Shown here: in pieces, positions 1 to 8,792 of the stretch | Layout of the letters: each line of letters starts with the position of its first letter | Numbering within the stretch: the stretch's first letter is position 1 | Virus record (IMG/VR): IMGVR_UViG_3300009068_000073 | Coordinates: 1-40,148 of that record | Origin: a virus | Length of the DNA: 40,148 nt | Reading direction: 5' to 3' (one strand) | The notes under the pieces: model-generated | What the model was told of the DNA's origin: nothing | Databases searched by the model: none | The model's input: the letters and a program-made list of their open reading frames with translations, nothing else | Translations under genes and position numbers: made by a program

Positions 1-530
1 TCCATCCATTTTAAATGTTTCTTTTTAGGCTCTGGAACTTCGACTCCTAAAGAAATTGCAATTTGACAAAGCTTATACCAATTCTTTTCTTTGTGTGCTG
101 CTTGGGCTTCTATGAACTGTTGAATTCGTTTTTCTTTTAGTTCTTCTTTTTCAGTTTTTGGTATAACATCTGGATGGGTTATTGAAGCTATTTTCTTAAA
201 TAATTTACTTATGTCTTCATCTTTTTCTTCTGCTTCAACAACTTCTTCAACAGGCATTTCTGGTGGAGGAGTTTGATGAGAATAACCTGTTGGTTCTTCA
301 TCGTCTTCTTCTACAAACGTTGATAATGTTGTGTCTGACGATGTTTCTAGTTTTTGTTCTTCTGGTTTAGAATAACCAAGATTATTAGCTTTTGAGTATT
401 CGTAAAAAGCTTCTTTAAACTCATCTTGCGCTTCTTTTAGACCTTCTTCATAATAATCTAATTCAGCATAAAGATAATCAAGTTCTAAAAAAAGTTTCTT
501 ATTTTTTTTAGAAACTAAAGATGGGTTCAT
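1..530 (-). CDS. J-domain (DnaJ-like) protein, 3' end beyond window
   Basis: An open frame of 176 codons begins at ATG 530-528 and runs off the window edge without a stop. The N-terminal third is rich in Lys, Glu and Tyr and probably helical. Residues ~60-105 are a low-complexity acidic linker with a PPP run. From ~105 comes a J-domain-like segment, LFKKIASITHPDVIPK, with the diagnostic HPD tripeptide at residues 119-121, then a helix of the form FIEAQAAHKEKNWYKL. HPD is the motif by which J proteins stimulate the Hsp70 (DnaK) ATPase, so this may recruit host DnaK, perhaps for virion assembly or replication-complex remodelling (inference). The J domain sits after a long N-terminal extension rather than at the start, unlike canonical DnaJ. 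No clear Shine-Dalgarno precedes the ATG, which lies 8 bases after the RuvC-like stop. Confidence 0.72.
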   Translation of the reverse strand, partial: MNPSLVSKKNKKLFLELDYLYAELDYYEEGLKEAQDEFKEAFYEYSKANNLGYSKPEEQKLETSSDTTLSTFVEEDDEEPTGYSHQTPPPEMPVEEVVEAEEKDEDISKLFKKIASITHPDVIPKTEKEELKEKRIQQFIEAQAAHKEKNWYKLCQIAISLGVEVPEPKKKHLKWM

Positions 531-538
531 AAAATTAA

Positions 539-1063
539 TTAGTTTTCAAAAGTAGATAAAGCAATTACTATCGCATCTGCTCTATCGTCTGTTCCTGGTT
601 GTGGATTTCCGTGAACGGTTAAGTTATACTGAAACTCTGGATGGTTTTTGGAGACATACTCAATTATAAATTTTTTAGAATCTTTTTGTGCAGTACCTTT
701 AGGTATTTTAATTCCTAATTTACTTCTTGCACTTCTAACTGAAATCATCTTCGGTTCTTTTTCAAAAACTTTATAAACAGTGTAACAGCACATTCCATTG
801 AATCTTTGTAAAATTGCCATAGTTTGTGCTGTTGTTTTACCGCCACCAAATGCGATGAAAGGTTCTTCAACATTTATTGATTCAATTAAATAATGCTTTT
901 TTAAAGCAATTAGTTTATTTTCTAACATCAATGCTCTTTGTTCTAACGAACTATCAGAACGTAATTTAATAACATCAGAAGTAACTATTTTTTTATCTCT
1001 ATCTATTACAGCTATACCTATTTTAGATGAACTAACATCTAAGCCTAATGTGTGTATTTTCAT
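539..1063 (-). CDS. RuvC-like Holliday junction resolvase
   Basis: This 174-aa protein has the RNase H-fold layout of RuvC endonucleases. The first strand LGLDVSSSKIGIAV carries Asp9, the central strand NVEEP carries Glu66/67, and the C-terminal PGTDDRADAIVIAL carries Asp159/160 and Asp163, giving the expected acidic metal-binding set. RuvC-family enzymes cut four-way DNA junctions with two metal ions. In tailed phages such a resolvase debranches replicated concatemers before or during packaging, the role T4 gives to endonuclease VII (gp49). Length matches the family (about 150-180 aa). The start is supported by AGGG six bases before the ATG. It lies downstream of structural genes, consistent with late expression. 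The fold and active site are clear; the phage role is inferred. Confidence 0.9.
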   Translation of the reverse strand: MKIHTLGLDVSSSKIGIAVIDRDKKIVTSDVIKLRSDSSLEQRALMLENKLIALKKHYLIESINVEEPFIAFGGGKTTAQTMAILQRFNGMCCYTVYKVFEKEPKMISVRSARSKLGIKIPKGTAQKDSKKFIIEYVSKNHPEFQYNLTVHGNPQPGTDDRADAIVIALSTFEN

Positions 1064-1070
1064 TTTATCC

Positions 1071-2243
1071 CTAAAGATCTAATTTGATCTTAAAAGTTAA
1101 ATCTCTTTCTTGAGATTTTCTTATTGGTTTTGCAACTTTAGCAATACCTATAACATTTTTATTTTCATCATACAACTTAATTGATGAAATAAAAGTAATT
1201 TTTTCAAGATAAGGTTCTGTATTAAATGAACTTGAAACAACATTAGTTGGTTGCATTGATGCATTTTCTATAAATGAACTGGATGTTGTAAATGGAGCGA
1301 CATAACTGCTACTATTAATAAAAGTTGGATTTAAAGAATTGTTTAATTCTCCTCTCTTAGCGTGTGCAAAAAGAGTCATAATTGGAGTTTTATTTGTTCC
1401 TTCAAAAGAGATATCAAAGCTAGATGATGGTAAAGCGCCGTTTGTATAATTTTCTGTACCGTACATTCCAGCACCAAAATAAATCCAAGAAGAAGTTACT
1501 TGGTTGCTGATATCATCAAGATAATTTCTTGTTATGCCAGTTTCTAATCCCCAAGAACCAGTAAGTATAACAAACCCTTCTGTATAAAGAGCAACACCAG
1601 CAACAGAACCAGATCCAGTTGAACCAGACGGTCCAGTTTGTATTAACTCTCCATTTTTATTACTATCTTCTAGTGTTCCTATGATAGTTCCAGAAATGTA
1701 GAAATCTAATTTTAAAGTTCCTTTTTTAATTTTAGAACCATAAAAAATAGATGGAATACTTATAAGATTTAATCTTTGTGTTGACTTATCTCCCAGAGAA
1801 GAAGAATAAGAATAATGTTTAGAAATGTATTGATAATAATTTAATGTATTTTTTAATGCATCTAAGTGAGTTCTTATATCGTTTAATTGATAATACTCAC
1901 GAAGTATGCTGGCGCTCATCGGATAAGTGCCAGTTATTTGATCACCATAACTAAAATCAGTATTAAAAGATGTTGTGCTAGTTGTTCTAAAAGAAGTTAA
2001 AGAACCATCTTTTGTAATAAATGGATAAATTAAACCAGTTTGACTTTGATTTCTATCAACATTTAGTTCGTAAAGACTTAAGTGACCTACAGGAACATTT
2101 AATAAATTATTTGTAAACGCTCCAGAAACTTCTGGTTGTTGGTTGTAATAAGTTTTGCCATTATAAACATAAAAATTAACTTTTGGATTAAATTCTACTT
2201 GGTTTACAAAGATTTCAGTTGGTTTAATTTTTTGTAATGACAT
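1071..2243 (-). CDS. virion structural protein, paralogue of the 2251-3279 protein
   Basis: The 390-aa protein is rich in Ser, Thr, Gly and Asn, with no signal peptide, membrane segment or enzyme motif. It is a diverged duplicate of the protein encoded just upstream (2251-3279): both have a GSG.(V)..LYTEGFVILTGS-type segment in the middle, an N..LNPTFINSSS / NYSTNPTYLSGG segment, and similar C-termini, KLYDENKNVIGIAKVAKPI versus GLYSADNELLAVAKLSEPL, each ending in an alternating KLDL/RLDY strand. This copy has an extra Ser-rich insertion of roughly 25 residues before the last block. I recall similar proteins in other large myovirus genomes but know no assigned function. The position at the end of the baseplate/fibre block suggests a peripheral baseplate, fibre or tail-completion component (inference). 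Confidence 0.7.
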   Translation of the reverse strand: MSLQKIKPTEIFVNQVEFNPKVNFYVYNGKTYYNQQPEVSGAFTNNLLNVPVGHLSLYELNVDRNQSQTGLIYPFITKDGSLTSFRTTSTTSFNTDFSYGDQITGTYPMSASILREYYQLNDIRTHLDALKNTLNYYQYISKHYSYSSSLGDKSTQRLNLISIPSIFYGSKIKKGTLKLDFYISGTIIGTLEDSNKNGELIQTGPSGSTGSGSVAGVALYTEGFVILTGSWGLETGITRNYLDDISNQVTSSWIYFGAGMYGTENYTNGALPSSSFDISFEGTNKTPIMTLFAHAKRGELNNSLNPTFINSSSYVAPFTTSSSFIENASMQPTNVVSSSFNTEPYLEKITFISSIKLYDENKNVIGIAKVAKPIRKSQERDLTFKIKLDL

Positions 2244-2250
2244 AACACTT

Positions 2251-3279
2251 TTAGTAGTCCAATCTAACTCTTACAGTCAACTCGTTATCAATACTCTTCT
2301 TTAATGGCTCACTTAGTTTAGCTACAGCAAGAAGTTCATTATCTGCCGAGTAAAGCCCTACTGTTGTTATGTAGGAAACTGGAGCGTCAGAAGCATTATT
2401 CTTAACTACTACTTGTCCACCACTAAGATAGGTTGGATTTGTTGAATAGTTAAATTCGTTATGATTTGCACGACAGAAATATACAGTAGAATTAAGTTCG
2501 GTTGTATTATTAAATTGAACATTATATATTCTATTTCTTAAACCATTGCATGAACCAGTTATAGAACCAGAGGTTATGTATCTACCAACAGAAGATGTAT
2601 AAGTTGATGTATCCGATCTTGGTCCAAAATTACCATTAAATACAGATGCAGTCAAAACAACCAAACCAGCTTGATAATAAATTAATCCAACACCACTACC
2701 TGTATTTGGTGTTGCTGAAGATGTGTACAAAATACCAAATTCTCCTGCTGGTGAATTTGTTCTATAGTCCGTTGCTGCACCATAATCTGAAATAGTAAGT
2801 ATGGAAGATGGTGTAGCATTGGCACTTCCTGTTAGTATTTGCAAATTAAAAGAACCTTTTTTAACTTCATCTTTTGATAACAATCTACTAAATGAGAAAA
2901 AGAAAGCTTCTTTAATCTTTGTTCCACCACCTAAATCACCATCTTGATCAAATTTTTGTATTTGATTTGTGGTATTATAACCAACCATAAGTTGTGCCAT
3001 TTGGTTATAATTGTTAATTTTCTTTGCAATTTGAGTTCCAAGAGAACTTGATAATGCGGAGTCAGAAGAGATACCAACTGTAATATCAAAAATGTGATTT
3101 GCGGAAGAACTCAAATAAGGATAATCATAAACAGATTGGAACATTTGATGTGAGTAATTCTTAATGTTATTATCTGAATAAGTACCAGAGACAATTGTTC
3201 CAGTTAAAGGAATAACTTCATGCAGTAATGTTCTTGTTGCTACTGAATCGTTAGATGAAATTGGTTTGTAAGTTGACAT
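2251..3279 (-). CDS. virion structural protein, paralogue of the 1071-2243 protein
   Basis: The 342-aa, Ser/Thr/Asn-rich protein is probably mostly beta strand. It shares its order of conserved blocks with the downstream neighbour: GSGVGLIYYQAGLVVLTAS in the middle, NEFNYSTNPTYLSGG about 70 residues before the end, and a C-terminal SYITTVGLYSADNELLAVAK block finishing in RVRLDY. The start has a duplicated ribosome-binding sequence (AAGGAATAAGGAATAAAAATG). Seven bases separate it from the next gene, so the pair is co-transcribed. The repeated 'NP-T-Y' and 'LY---NELLA-AKL' blocks suggest one fold used twice, perhaps as partners in a hetero-oligomeric ring or fibre attachment (inference). No named function is recognised. 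Confidence 0.7.
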   Translation of the reverse strand: MSTYKPISSNDSVATRTLLHEVIPLTGTIVSGTYSDNNIKNYSHQMFQSVYDYPYLSSSANHIFDITVGISSDSALSSSLGTQIAKKINNYNQMAQLMVGYNTTNQIQKFDQDGDLGGGTKIKEAFFFSFSRLLSKDEVKKGSFNLQILTGSANATPSSILTISDYGAATDYRTNSPAGEFGILYTSSATPNTGSGVGLIYYQAGLVVLTASVFNGNFGPRSDTSTYTSSVGRYITSGSITGSCNGLRNRIYNVQFNNTTELNSTVYFCRANHNEFNYSTNPTYLSGGQVVVKNNASDAPVSYITTVGLYSADNELLAVAKLSEPLKKSIDNELTVRVRLDY

Positions 3280-3298
3280 TTTTATTCCTTATTCCTTA

Positions 3299-4216
3299 TT
3301 ATACGCTTTGGAGAATTTTGAGTGGTACTGTTGTTGAAACACCAGTTGTAAGACCTCTGACAAAAACATTAGTATCTATGTAATAGTAATTGTCACCATC
3401 TATTGTAGTTTGTCCACCCAGTATTGTAAATAATGATTCATTAATTCTAACTTGATCAGATGCTTGTAATCTGAAGGTTAATCTTGTTCCGCGAGTACCA
3501 GTTAGAATTGTATTCTCTGTATTACTATCTGTACCAACTGGTTGTGCTGCCATTTGTGTTACAAAATTAGAAAGTGAATTATCTACTATGTAAGTAGAAA
3601 ATCCATCGTCATCAGTATAGGTAGGGGAGATTAGTTGACCAGATGAATCAGCAAGTTTTAATAATTTTGAATTTAATTCAATAGAATACTGAGTTTCATT
3701 TAAGGTTGAATCTGAATCTGATAATCTTACAGAAGAATCTGTTAAAGAAGAATCTAAGCCTTGATCTAGATAAAAGAATCTTTGACCATTATTACTAGTT
3801 GCGTTACTAACGTCATAAACGCCACTACCAGTTGGTAATGAGCTAAGTGTTGTAGTGTTGCTAGCTAAAAGATAAGTTCCCAAAGTTGAATAAAGTGGAG
3901 CCATGTTTTGATTTGTATTAACTTTTAATACTGGTAGAAACAATAAATCATTTCTATTGTTTGACATAAGTTGGTATTTTAATACTGATGTGTTGTTTGT
4001 AAAAGCTTCAAGAACTGGTGTTTGAAGTATGTCAAGATCGTAATAAGCAGAACCAGATGGGTGGTTTTTGTTATAAAGACCATAGTTGATTTCATCGTCG
4101 CCAAAAGCAAATTGAGTAATTCTAAAGCTTCCATCGCCTTTTGCTAATCTTAGTCTACCAGTATCTGTCAATACTGCATCAAGTATTATGTCTCCGCTAT
4201 TATCAAGAAATGCCAT
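3299..4216 (-). CDS. putative tail/baseplate structural protein
   Basis: This 305-aa protein begins MAFLDNSGDIILDAVLTDTG followed by a ...LAKGDGSF...FAFGDDEINY block. The same pattern (M-[AS]-F-x-D ... LT-x2-G ... L-[AS]-KG ... [FY]-x-F-x-DD-x-I-x-Y) opens the protein at 8792-9772, so the two share an N-terminal module. The rest is Ser/Thr/Asp-rich, probably beta structured, and ends in a compact Tyr-rich segment (DGDNYYYIDTNVFVRGL). I recall this N-terminal module in structural proteins of other large myophages but cannot name a function. A strong ribosome-binding site (AGAGGAAG) lies in a 32-base gap that also holds a CTATTTATT motif. A baseplate or fibre-connector role is inferred from context. 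Confidence 0.7.
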   Translation of the reverse strand: MAFLDNSGDIILDAVLTDTGRLRLAKGDGSFRITQFAFGDDEINYGLYNKNHPSGSAYYDLDILQTPVLEAFTNNTSVLKYQLMSNNRNDLLFLPVLKVNTNQNMAPLYSTLGTYLLASNTTTLSSLPTGSGVYDVSNATSNNGQRFFYLDQGLDSSLTDSSVRLSDSDSTLNETQYSIELNSKLLKLADSSGQLISPTYTDDDGFSTYIVDNSLSNFVTQMAAQPVGTDSNTENTILTGTRGTRLTFRLQASDQVRINESLFTILGGQTTIDGDNYYYIDTNVFVRGLTTGVSTTVPLKILQSV

Positions 4217-4235
4217 TTGTTATTCTTCCTCTTTC

Positions 4236-4244
4236 AATAAATAG
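4236..4244 (-). promoter_or_regulatory. candidate promoter-like CTATTTATT element
   Basis: In the longest gap of the structural block the sense strand reads CTATTTATT, 19 bases before the ATG at 4216, with AGAGGAAG between them. The same nonamer precedes the genes starting at 21648 and 29807. An AT-only element at this distance could be the -10-like box of a gp55-type late promoter. It is not the T4 consensus TATAAATA, so this is a hypothesis. Confidence 0.3.
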
Positions 4245-4248
4245 TAGA

Positions 4249-6621
4249 TTATGATAAATCTATTTCTTTTTTTACGTACCTTACATTAACATCAAAAGAT
4301 TTTCCACTTTTTTTAGATGTTATTCTAATTTTATATTTTTGATTCCATAATTTATCATCAATTCCAAATTTAACGCTACCATCTTCTAGTTGATTAACGG
4401 TAGAATAATCGTATGATGGTTTAACACTTAAATATTTTCTAAAGCTTTTTTCAAAGTTAAAGTTTTTGTTATTATTTAAATTTATTGTATTTAATACAAA
4501 ATAAATAGCACCACTATCAGAAATTGATTCAAGTTCATAAACTTCTGTTGGATTTGAAATTAAACCATGTACGTCTATTGCTCTAAACATCATGTAATAT
4601 TTAATATTTGGAGTTGTTTGCATTTCATACGAAGTAGAAGAAAGATTTTTAAATGATACTTCTTCTAATAATGAATTAGCAAAATCTTTGTAATTTGTTG
4701 GTTTATTTGTAGTTCTAAAAACTTGTACTCTGTCTATTGGGTCAACGCTTTGAAATGTTATTTTTCCATCTTTTATTTTTTCTTTTTCCAATAGATTTAC
4801 AAACTTAGAATTATCTGTATCTAAAATATTAATTGGTGTTTCTCTAATTTCTGCCATAGTTGAATTAAATAAAATCTTAACATAAGCATCTATGTCTTTA
4901 TAAGGAACATAAAGAACACTTGGTACTACTGGTGCGTAATCTGAAACTGTAACAGTAGAAGAAAAATTTAAAGTTTTATAAAATTTGTATTCAAGTTTTG
5001 TAGCAACATCCAAAGTTAAAGAAACATAAGAATTTTTTATTGTATCGTTCATAAAGTTTACAATAATTTCTGGAAGTGCTTCTACGGAACTTACCGAGTA
5101 TGTTGTTGGCTTTTCATATGTGATTTGCGTATCGTTATAAGTTATTTCATTTACCTTATCACAGGTTAAACCTATTGTTTGTTGTATAGAATTAGATGTT
5201 TGTTTGTCGATAAAGTAGCAAACTGGCTCTGTTTGTAATGGTGTTAAATTATTAACAAGTTGATAGTTATTATTATTTTTAAAGTAATCATCAAAAAAAT
5301 TACTTAATTTAATAAACTTAAATAAATTTTTTACACCGCTAAGATACTCAAGACTATTATCAAAAATAAAAGCACTATTATCTTTTATATTAAAACCAAC
5401 ACTAGATGTTGTATTAAACGAAAATACTGATGTGTAATTCGTAGTAGATATTTGTACTGTACTTAATGTAGAAGTACCAACCTCATCTGTTGCTTGAACG
5501 GTAGTTGTTTGAGTTAAGTTATCATTATAAAATAAAGTAAACAGATTATTTAACGCTAATGTTTCCAATCCATTATCAACTAAATAATTTGAAATTGGAT
5601 TTTCTCTATTTTTAAATTTTATTGAATTAACATATGGAAAATTTTCTGTAGATAATTCAATTCTTTTATTAGTTAAACTGTCTACAAGTACATTTTGCAT
5701 TATAGGAACATAAGAATCTAAAAAAACTTGATCGTTAGCTGATGTTCTAACATATTTTGAAAACGAATTAAAATATTCTTGACTTAATAAGTTTTGTTCA
5801 CTAATTTCAATATTATTACCAAGGTTTAAATGATCAGCACATTTTTTATTGTCATCAGACAGAAAAGAATTAGCTGCATAATAATTTGGTATTAAGTTTG
5901 TATGAACAAAATCTTTGTTAAATGTTAATTCATAATTTTTTAAATAAAAATTATATTGAGGATCTATATCGTAATAATTGTTACTTTCTGGTGTTGTGCT
6001 TTTATTATTTTTATTACTAACTTCAAAATAAGAATAAGTTAGATTTGTTGTTTGAAGAAGCTTTCTATTAATAGCATAAATAAACACAGCTTTGTAGAAT
6101 TGAATAACTAAAGGAAGATTACCTAATACAGATAATAAATTGTATGTTTTTGGTAAATAATTTCTTATAAAAAGAAGAAATTTTCCATCATCAATAGAGA
6201 TTGAAATTAAATTTTTATTAAATTCTGTTAAGTTTGTTTCTTCTTTATTAGAGATTAATACTTTAAAAAAAGAAAAAGCATAATCTGATAAACTATTTTT
6301 TACTATTTTTGAATTTATAGTATCCTTTACAAAATAAGCACCTGTACAAATAGCTACTGGATCTTGTATCTTGGTTAAAGACATTACTTCTAATACTTGG
6401 TCATCTGCACTTTGAATTGAAAATGCAGTAAGTATTGTTTCCAATGTATCTACACTAGGGTTTGAGAAAGAGATTGTTGAAAGTAACTCTCTATCAGAAC
6501 CCGAAGGAAGTTTAATTGAACTTAAAGTTTCATCTAGTTTTGAAAAGTCTTTTGTATTATTTTTAATTGTTACAGGATTGCCTATTAAAGAATTGCTAAA
6601 ATACCTATTTCTTGAATACAT
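4249..6621 (-). CDS. large Asn-rich virion protein with C-terminal FN3-like domain
   Basis: The 790-aa protein has no recognised enzyme motif and is conspicuously rich in Asn, Ser, Thr and Tyr. Residues ~625-700 look like a fibronectin-III-type beta sandwich: a VDPIDRVQVFRTTNKP strand region, then YYMMFRAIDVHGLISNPTEV, where the Y..FRA.D..G..SNP pattern is typical of late FN3 strands. The last 40 residues form another short beta segment (KYKIRITSKKSGKSF). FN3 domains on phage tail proteins often aid adhesion or act as spacers. The ATG overlaps the upstream stop (TAATG). It and its upstream neighbour (723 aa) sit between two proteins with a shared N-terminal module, suggesting one assembly unit. 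A baseplate-wedge or fibre-base role is inferred from context. Confidence 0.65.
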   Translation of the reverse strand: MYSRNRYFSNSLIGNPVTIKNNTKDFSKLDETLSSIKLPSGSDRELLSTISFSNPSVDTLETILTAFSIQSADDQVLEVMSLTKIQDPVAICTGAYFVKDTINSKIVKNSLSDYAFSFFKVLISNKEETNLTEFNKNLISISIDDGKFLLFIRNYLPKTYNLLSVLGNLPLVIQFYKAVFIYAINRKLLQTTNLTYSYFEVSNKNNKSTTPESNNYYDIDPQYNFYLKNYELTFNKDFVHTNLIPNYYAANSFLSDDNKKCADHLNLGNNIEISEQNLLSQEYFNSFSKYVRTSANDQVFLDSYVPIMQNVLVDSLTNKRIELSTENFPYVNSIKFKNRENPISNYLVDNGLETLALNNLFTLFYNDNLTQTTTVQATDEVGTSTLSTVQISTTNYTSVFSFNTTSSVGFNIKDNSAFIFDNSLEYLSGVKNLFKFIKLSNFFDDYFKNNNNYQLVNNLTPLQTEPVCYFIDKQTSNSIQQTIGLTCDKVNEITYNDTQITYEKPTTYSVSSVEALPEIIVNFMNDTIKNSYVSLTLDVATKLEYKFYKTLNFSSTVTVSDYAPVVPSVLYVPYKDIDAYVKILFNSTMAEIRETPINILDTDNSKFVNLLEKEKIKDGKITFQSVDPIDRVQVFRTTNKPTNYKDFANSLLEEVSFKNLSSTSYEMQTTPNIKYYMMFRAIDVHGLISNPTEVYELESISDSGAIYFVLNTINLNNNKNFNFEKSFRKYLSVKPSYDYSTVNQLEDGSVKFGIDDKLWNQKYKIRITSKKSGKSFDVNVRYVKKEIDLS

Positions 6622-8792
6622 TATCTAGTGACTCCAGTAACTATAAAGTAATTATTTACTAAACCTATTTGTTCTATTTTAATTTTGTTGCCTACAAAAA
6701 TGTCTGGTACTTGATCTATCTCAAACTTTACTAAATCATTATTTTGTAATGTATCAACATTTTCTATAATTTGCCAGGAATTATTTAATAAATTAAATCT
6801 GCTGAACACAATAGACGGAAAAACATCAGTATTTACAAGTGTTTCTTTATTTTTTCCTTTTAGAATACTTAAATTTAATTCATTTTTATTTGTAATAATT
6901 TTTTTAAAGTTGTCACTTAGATTATTAAGTTGCTTTCTTTTTAACAAATTGTTTGAAACTACAGGTACTTTATTAGTAATAGTTCCAACACTTTGTTGTA
7001 TTATCTTTGTTGCTTTTTCTTTGGTTATTTCAAGCAAATCAATACTTACACCATATTTTTCTAGATTAGTTGCTCCAAACAAGTTAGATTGAATAAAGTT
7101 ATTATCTCTTATACTTGATAAATTATTTACATATGTATTAACAGAATTATAAATTTCACTATCAAACTTTATTTCATTATTATTGGTTATTAAATAGCTA
7201 TTTTTATTTGCAGTAAAGCAGTTCACAATTCCGTAAGACCCAGATGAAACAAAAAGATTATTTACTTGTTCAACTGCATAATTTGCATAATTTTCAAATG
7301 TTTGATTATTGGTCAAAGAATAATAAGAATCATGTTTAACTATTTTTATGTTTTTGAATTCTCTAACGATTGTAGTACTTGGTGTAGTTATCTTTGAATA
7401 CAAATAAGATTCTAAATTATTAAAGAAAGAATCAAATGTAACAAAAACTCTTTGCCACAAATCGTAAGTTGAATTTCTTAGATCCAACATGCTAGAGACT
7501 AGATCAAGTTGTTCAGATGTTAACTGATTAACATTAAACTTATTATAAACATCATTAAGTAATTTAGATAAAAAGTTTTTTACATTAACATCTATTTTGT
7601 ATTCTGGCTGAGAATTATAGAAAGATTCTTTCTGATTATAAAATCTAACAAAAGAACTTGTAAATCTTTGTGTTTTGGGATTTAAAAAATAAGTAGTTGA
7701 TTTAGAATCAGTTGCTTTGGCAGAAACATAAATTAAATTTTTTATTTGGTTATAAGAATTTCTAAGATCAATAAAAGTACCAGTATTTGTTACTCTATTA
7801 TAAAAGTTAGTAAATGATACATCTTTACTTGTTAACGTTATTTTATAATTGTTAGTAAATCTTGTTGGTTGATCGATAATTGATTCTTTAAAGGAAAAAA
7901 TCATTCTATTATTATCTCTGTTGTGAACAGAAGAAACATTATTCATACTTATAAAAGTAAAAGTATTATCTTGATTTTTTACATTAACTAAATCTATTAA
8001 TTTTTCATTGTTTTCAATTTTGATAATAAGATCAAATTCTTGTATTAGTGAAAATTTAAAAAAATTAGTATTTCTAACAAATTTAGCATAATCAATAACA
8101 ATAAAAGTATTTAAATTTTCATTGTTATGGGATTGGTAAAAGTTATTTAAAAATACATTTAAGTCTGATGATAACTGTGTTGATAAATCATTAAATTCTA
8201 CTGAATCAAAATTCAACCCATCTACAATTCGGTTATCAATTATTTGTGATAGCTCACCAACTAAAGTTACAGAATTATCTTTAGTAACTGAAGACTTAGA
8301 TAGTTTTACAATTTTTTTGTCATTCAATACTGGTAACTGTATGTTTAGTTCTGTACCGTATGTATCTTTTAATAATTGTAATAAATCTCTATTTTTTGCA
8401 AGAACTGGATTATCGTTTACCAACTTATCAAAATCAAATTTTTGACTTATTTTTAAAGAGAAAGAATCAAGTCTTGGTATTGTATTAAACTTTATTTTTT
8501 TATTGATTACATCAACGTTGTCTGAATTATTTAAGTCTATAGAACGTCTTTCAAGCACTGAAATCTCTGGTATCTCAACATTGATCAATAAGTATTTATA
8601 ATACTCCTCATCAGTAATAAATTGATCCAACTCAGTTAATTTTGGAATTATAGATAATTCAACTTCTAAATAAAGATTTGATATATCATTTAGAGATGAT
8701 ACTAAACTTTTTTGTGCTTGTCTGTTTTGCCCTACAATAATACTTTGTAATTCTAAATTTGGTAATAGTTCGTTATTTGATGTTATTAACAT
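6621..8792 (-). CDS. large Asn-rich virion protein of unknown function
   Basis: I do not recognise this 723-aa protein. It is Asn/Leu/Ser-rich, has no membrane segment or catalytic motif, and is likely mixed helix and strand. The first ~90 residues include a probable helical stretch (ISNLYLEVELSIIPKLTELD), and the C-terminus ends in strand-like, charged segments (DLVKFEIDQVPDIFVGNKIK). The stop and the next ATG overlap by one base (TAATG), as does its own start with the upstream stop, so translation is probably coupled and the four genes from 9772 to 3299 may be made in fixed ratio. Its place between baseplate genes suggests a baseplate or tail-fibre-adaptor component; that is context only. 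Confidence 0.62.
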   Translation of the reverse strand: MLITSNNELLPNLELQSIIVGQNRQAQKSLVSSLNDISNLYLEVELSIIPKLTELDQFITDEEYYKYLLINVEIPEISVLERRSIDLNNSDNVDVINKKIKFNTIPRLDSFSLKISQKFDFDKLVNDNPVLAKNRDLLQLLKDTYGTELNIQLPVLNDKKIVKLSKSSVTKDNSVTLVGELSQIIDNRIVDGLNFDSVEFNDLSTQLSSDLNVFLNNFYQSHNNENLNTFIVIDYAKFVRNTNFFKFSLIQEFDLIIKIENNEKLIDLVNVKNQDNTFTFISMNNVSSVHNRDNNRMIFSFKESIIDQPTRFTNNYKITLTSKDVSFTNFYNRVTNTGTFIDLRNSYNQIKNLIYVSAKATDSKSTTYFLNPKTQRFTSSFVRFYNQKESFYNSQPEYKIDVNVKNFLSKLLNDVYNKFNVNQLTSEQLDLVSSMLDLRNSTYDLWQRVFVTFDSFFNNLESYLYSKITTPSTTIVREFKNIKIVKHDSYYSLTNNQTFENYANYAVEQVNNLFVSSGSYGIVNCFTANKNSYLITNNNEIKFDSEIYNSVNTYVNNLSSIRDNNFIQSNLFGATNLEKYGVSIDLLEITKEKATKIIQQSVGTITNKVPVVSNNLLKRKQLNNLSDNFKKIITNKNELNLSILKGKNKETLVNTDVFPSIVFSRFNLLNNSWQIIENVDTLQNNDLVKFEIDQVPDIFVGNKIKIEQIGLVNNYFIVTGVTR

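Noticed and set aside
8593-8600. T4 late-promoter match TATAAATA on the sense strand (also at 12729-12736 and 21383-21390)
   Set aside because: All three lie inside long genes far from any start, so they look like chance matches in AT-rich sequence.
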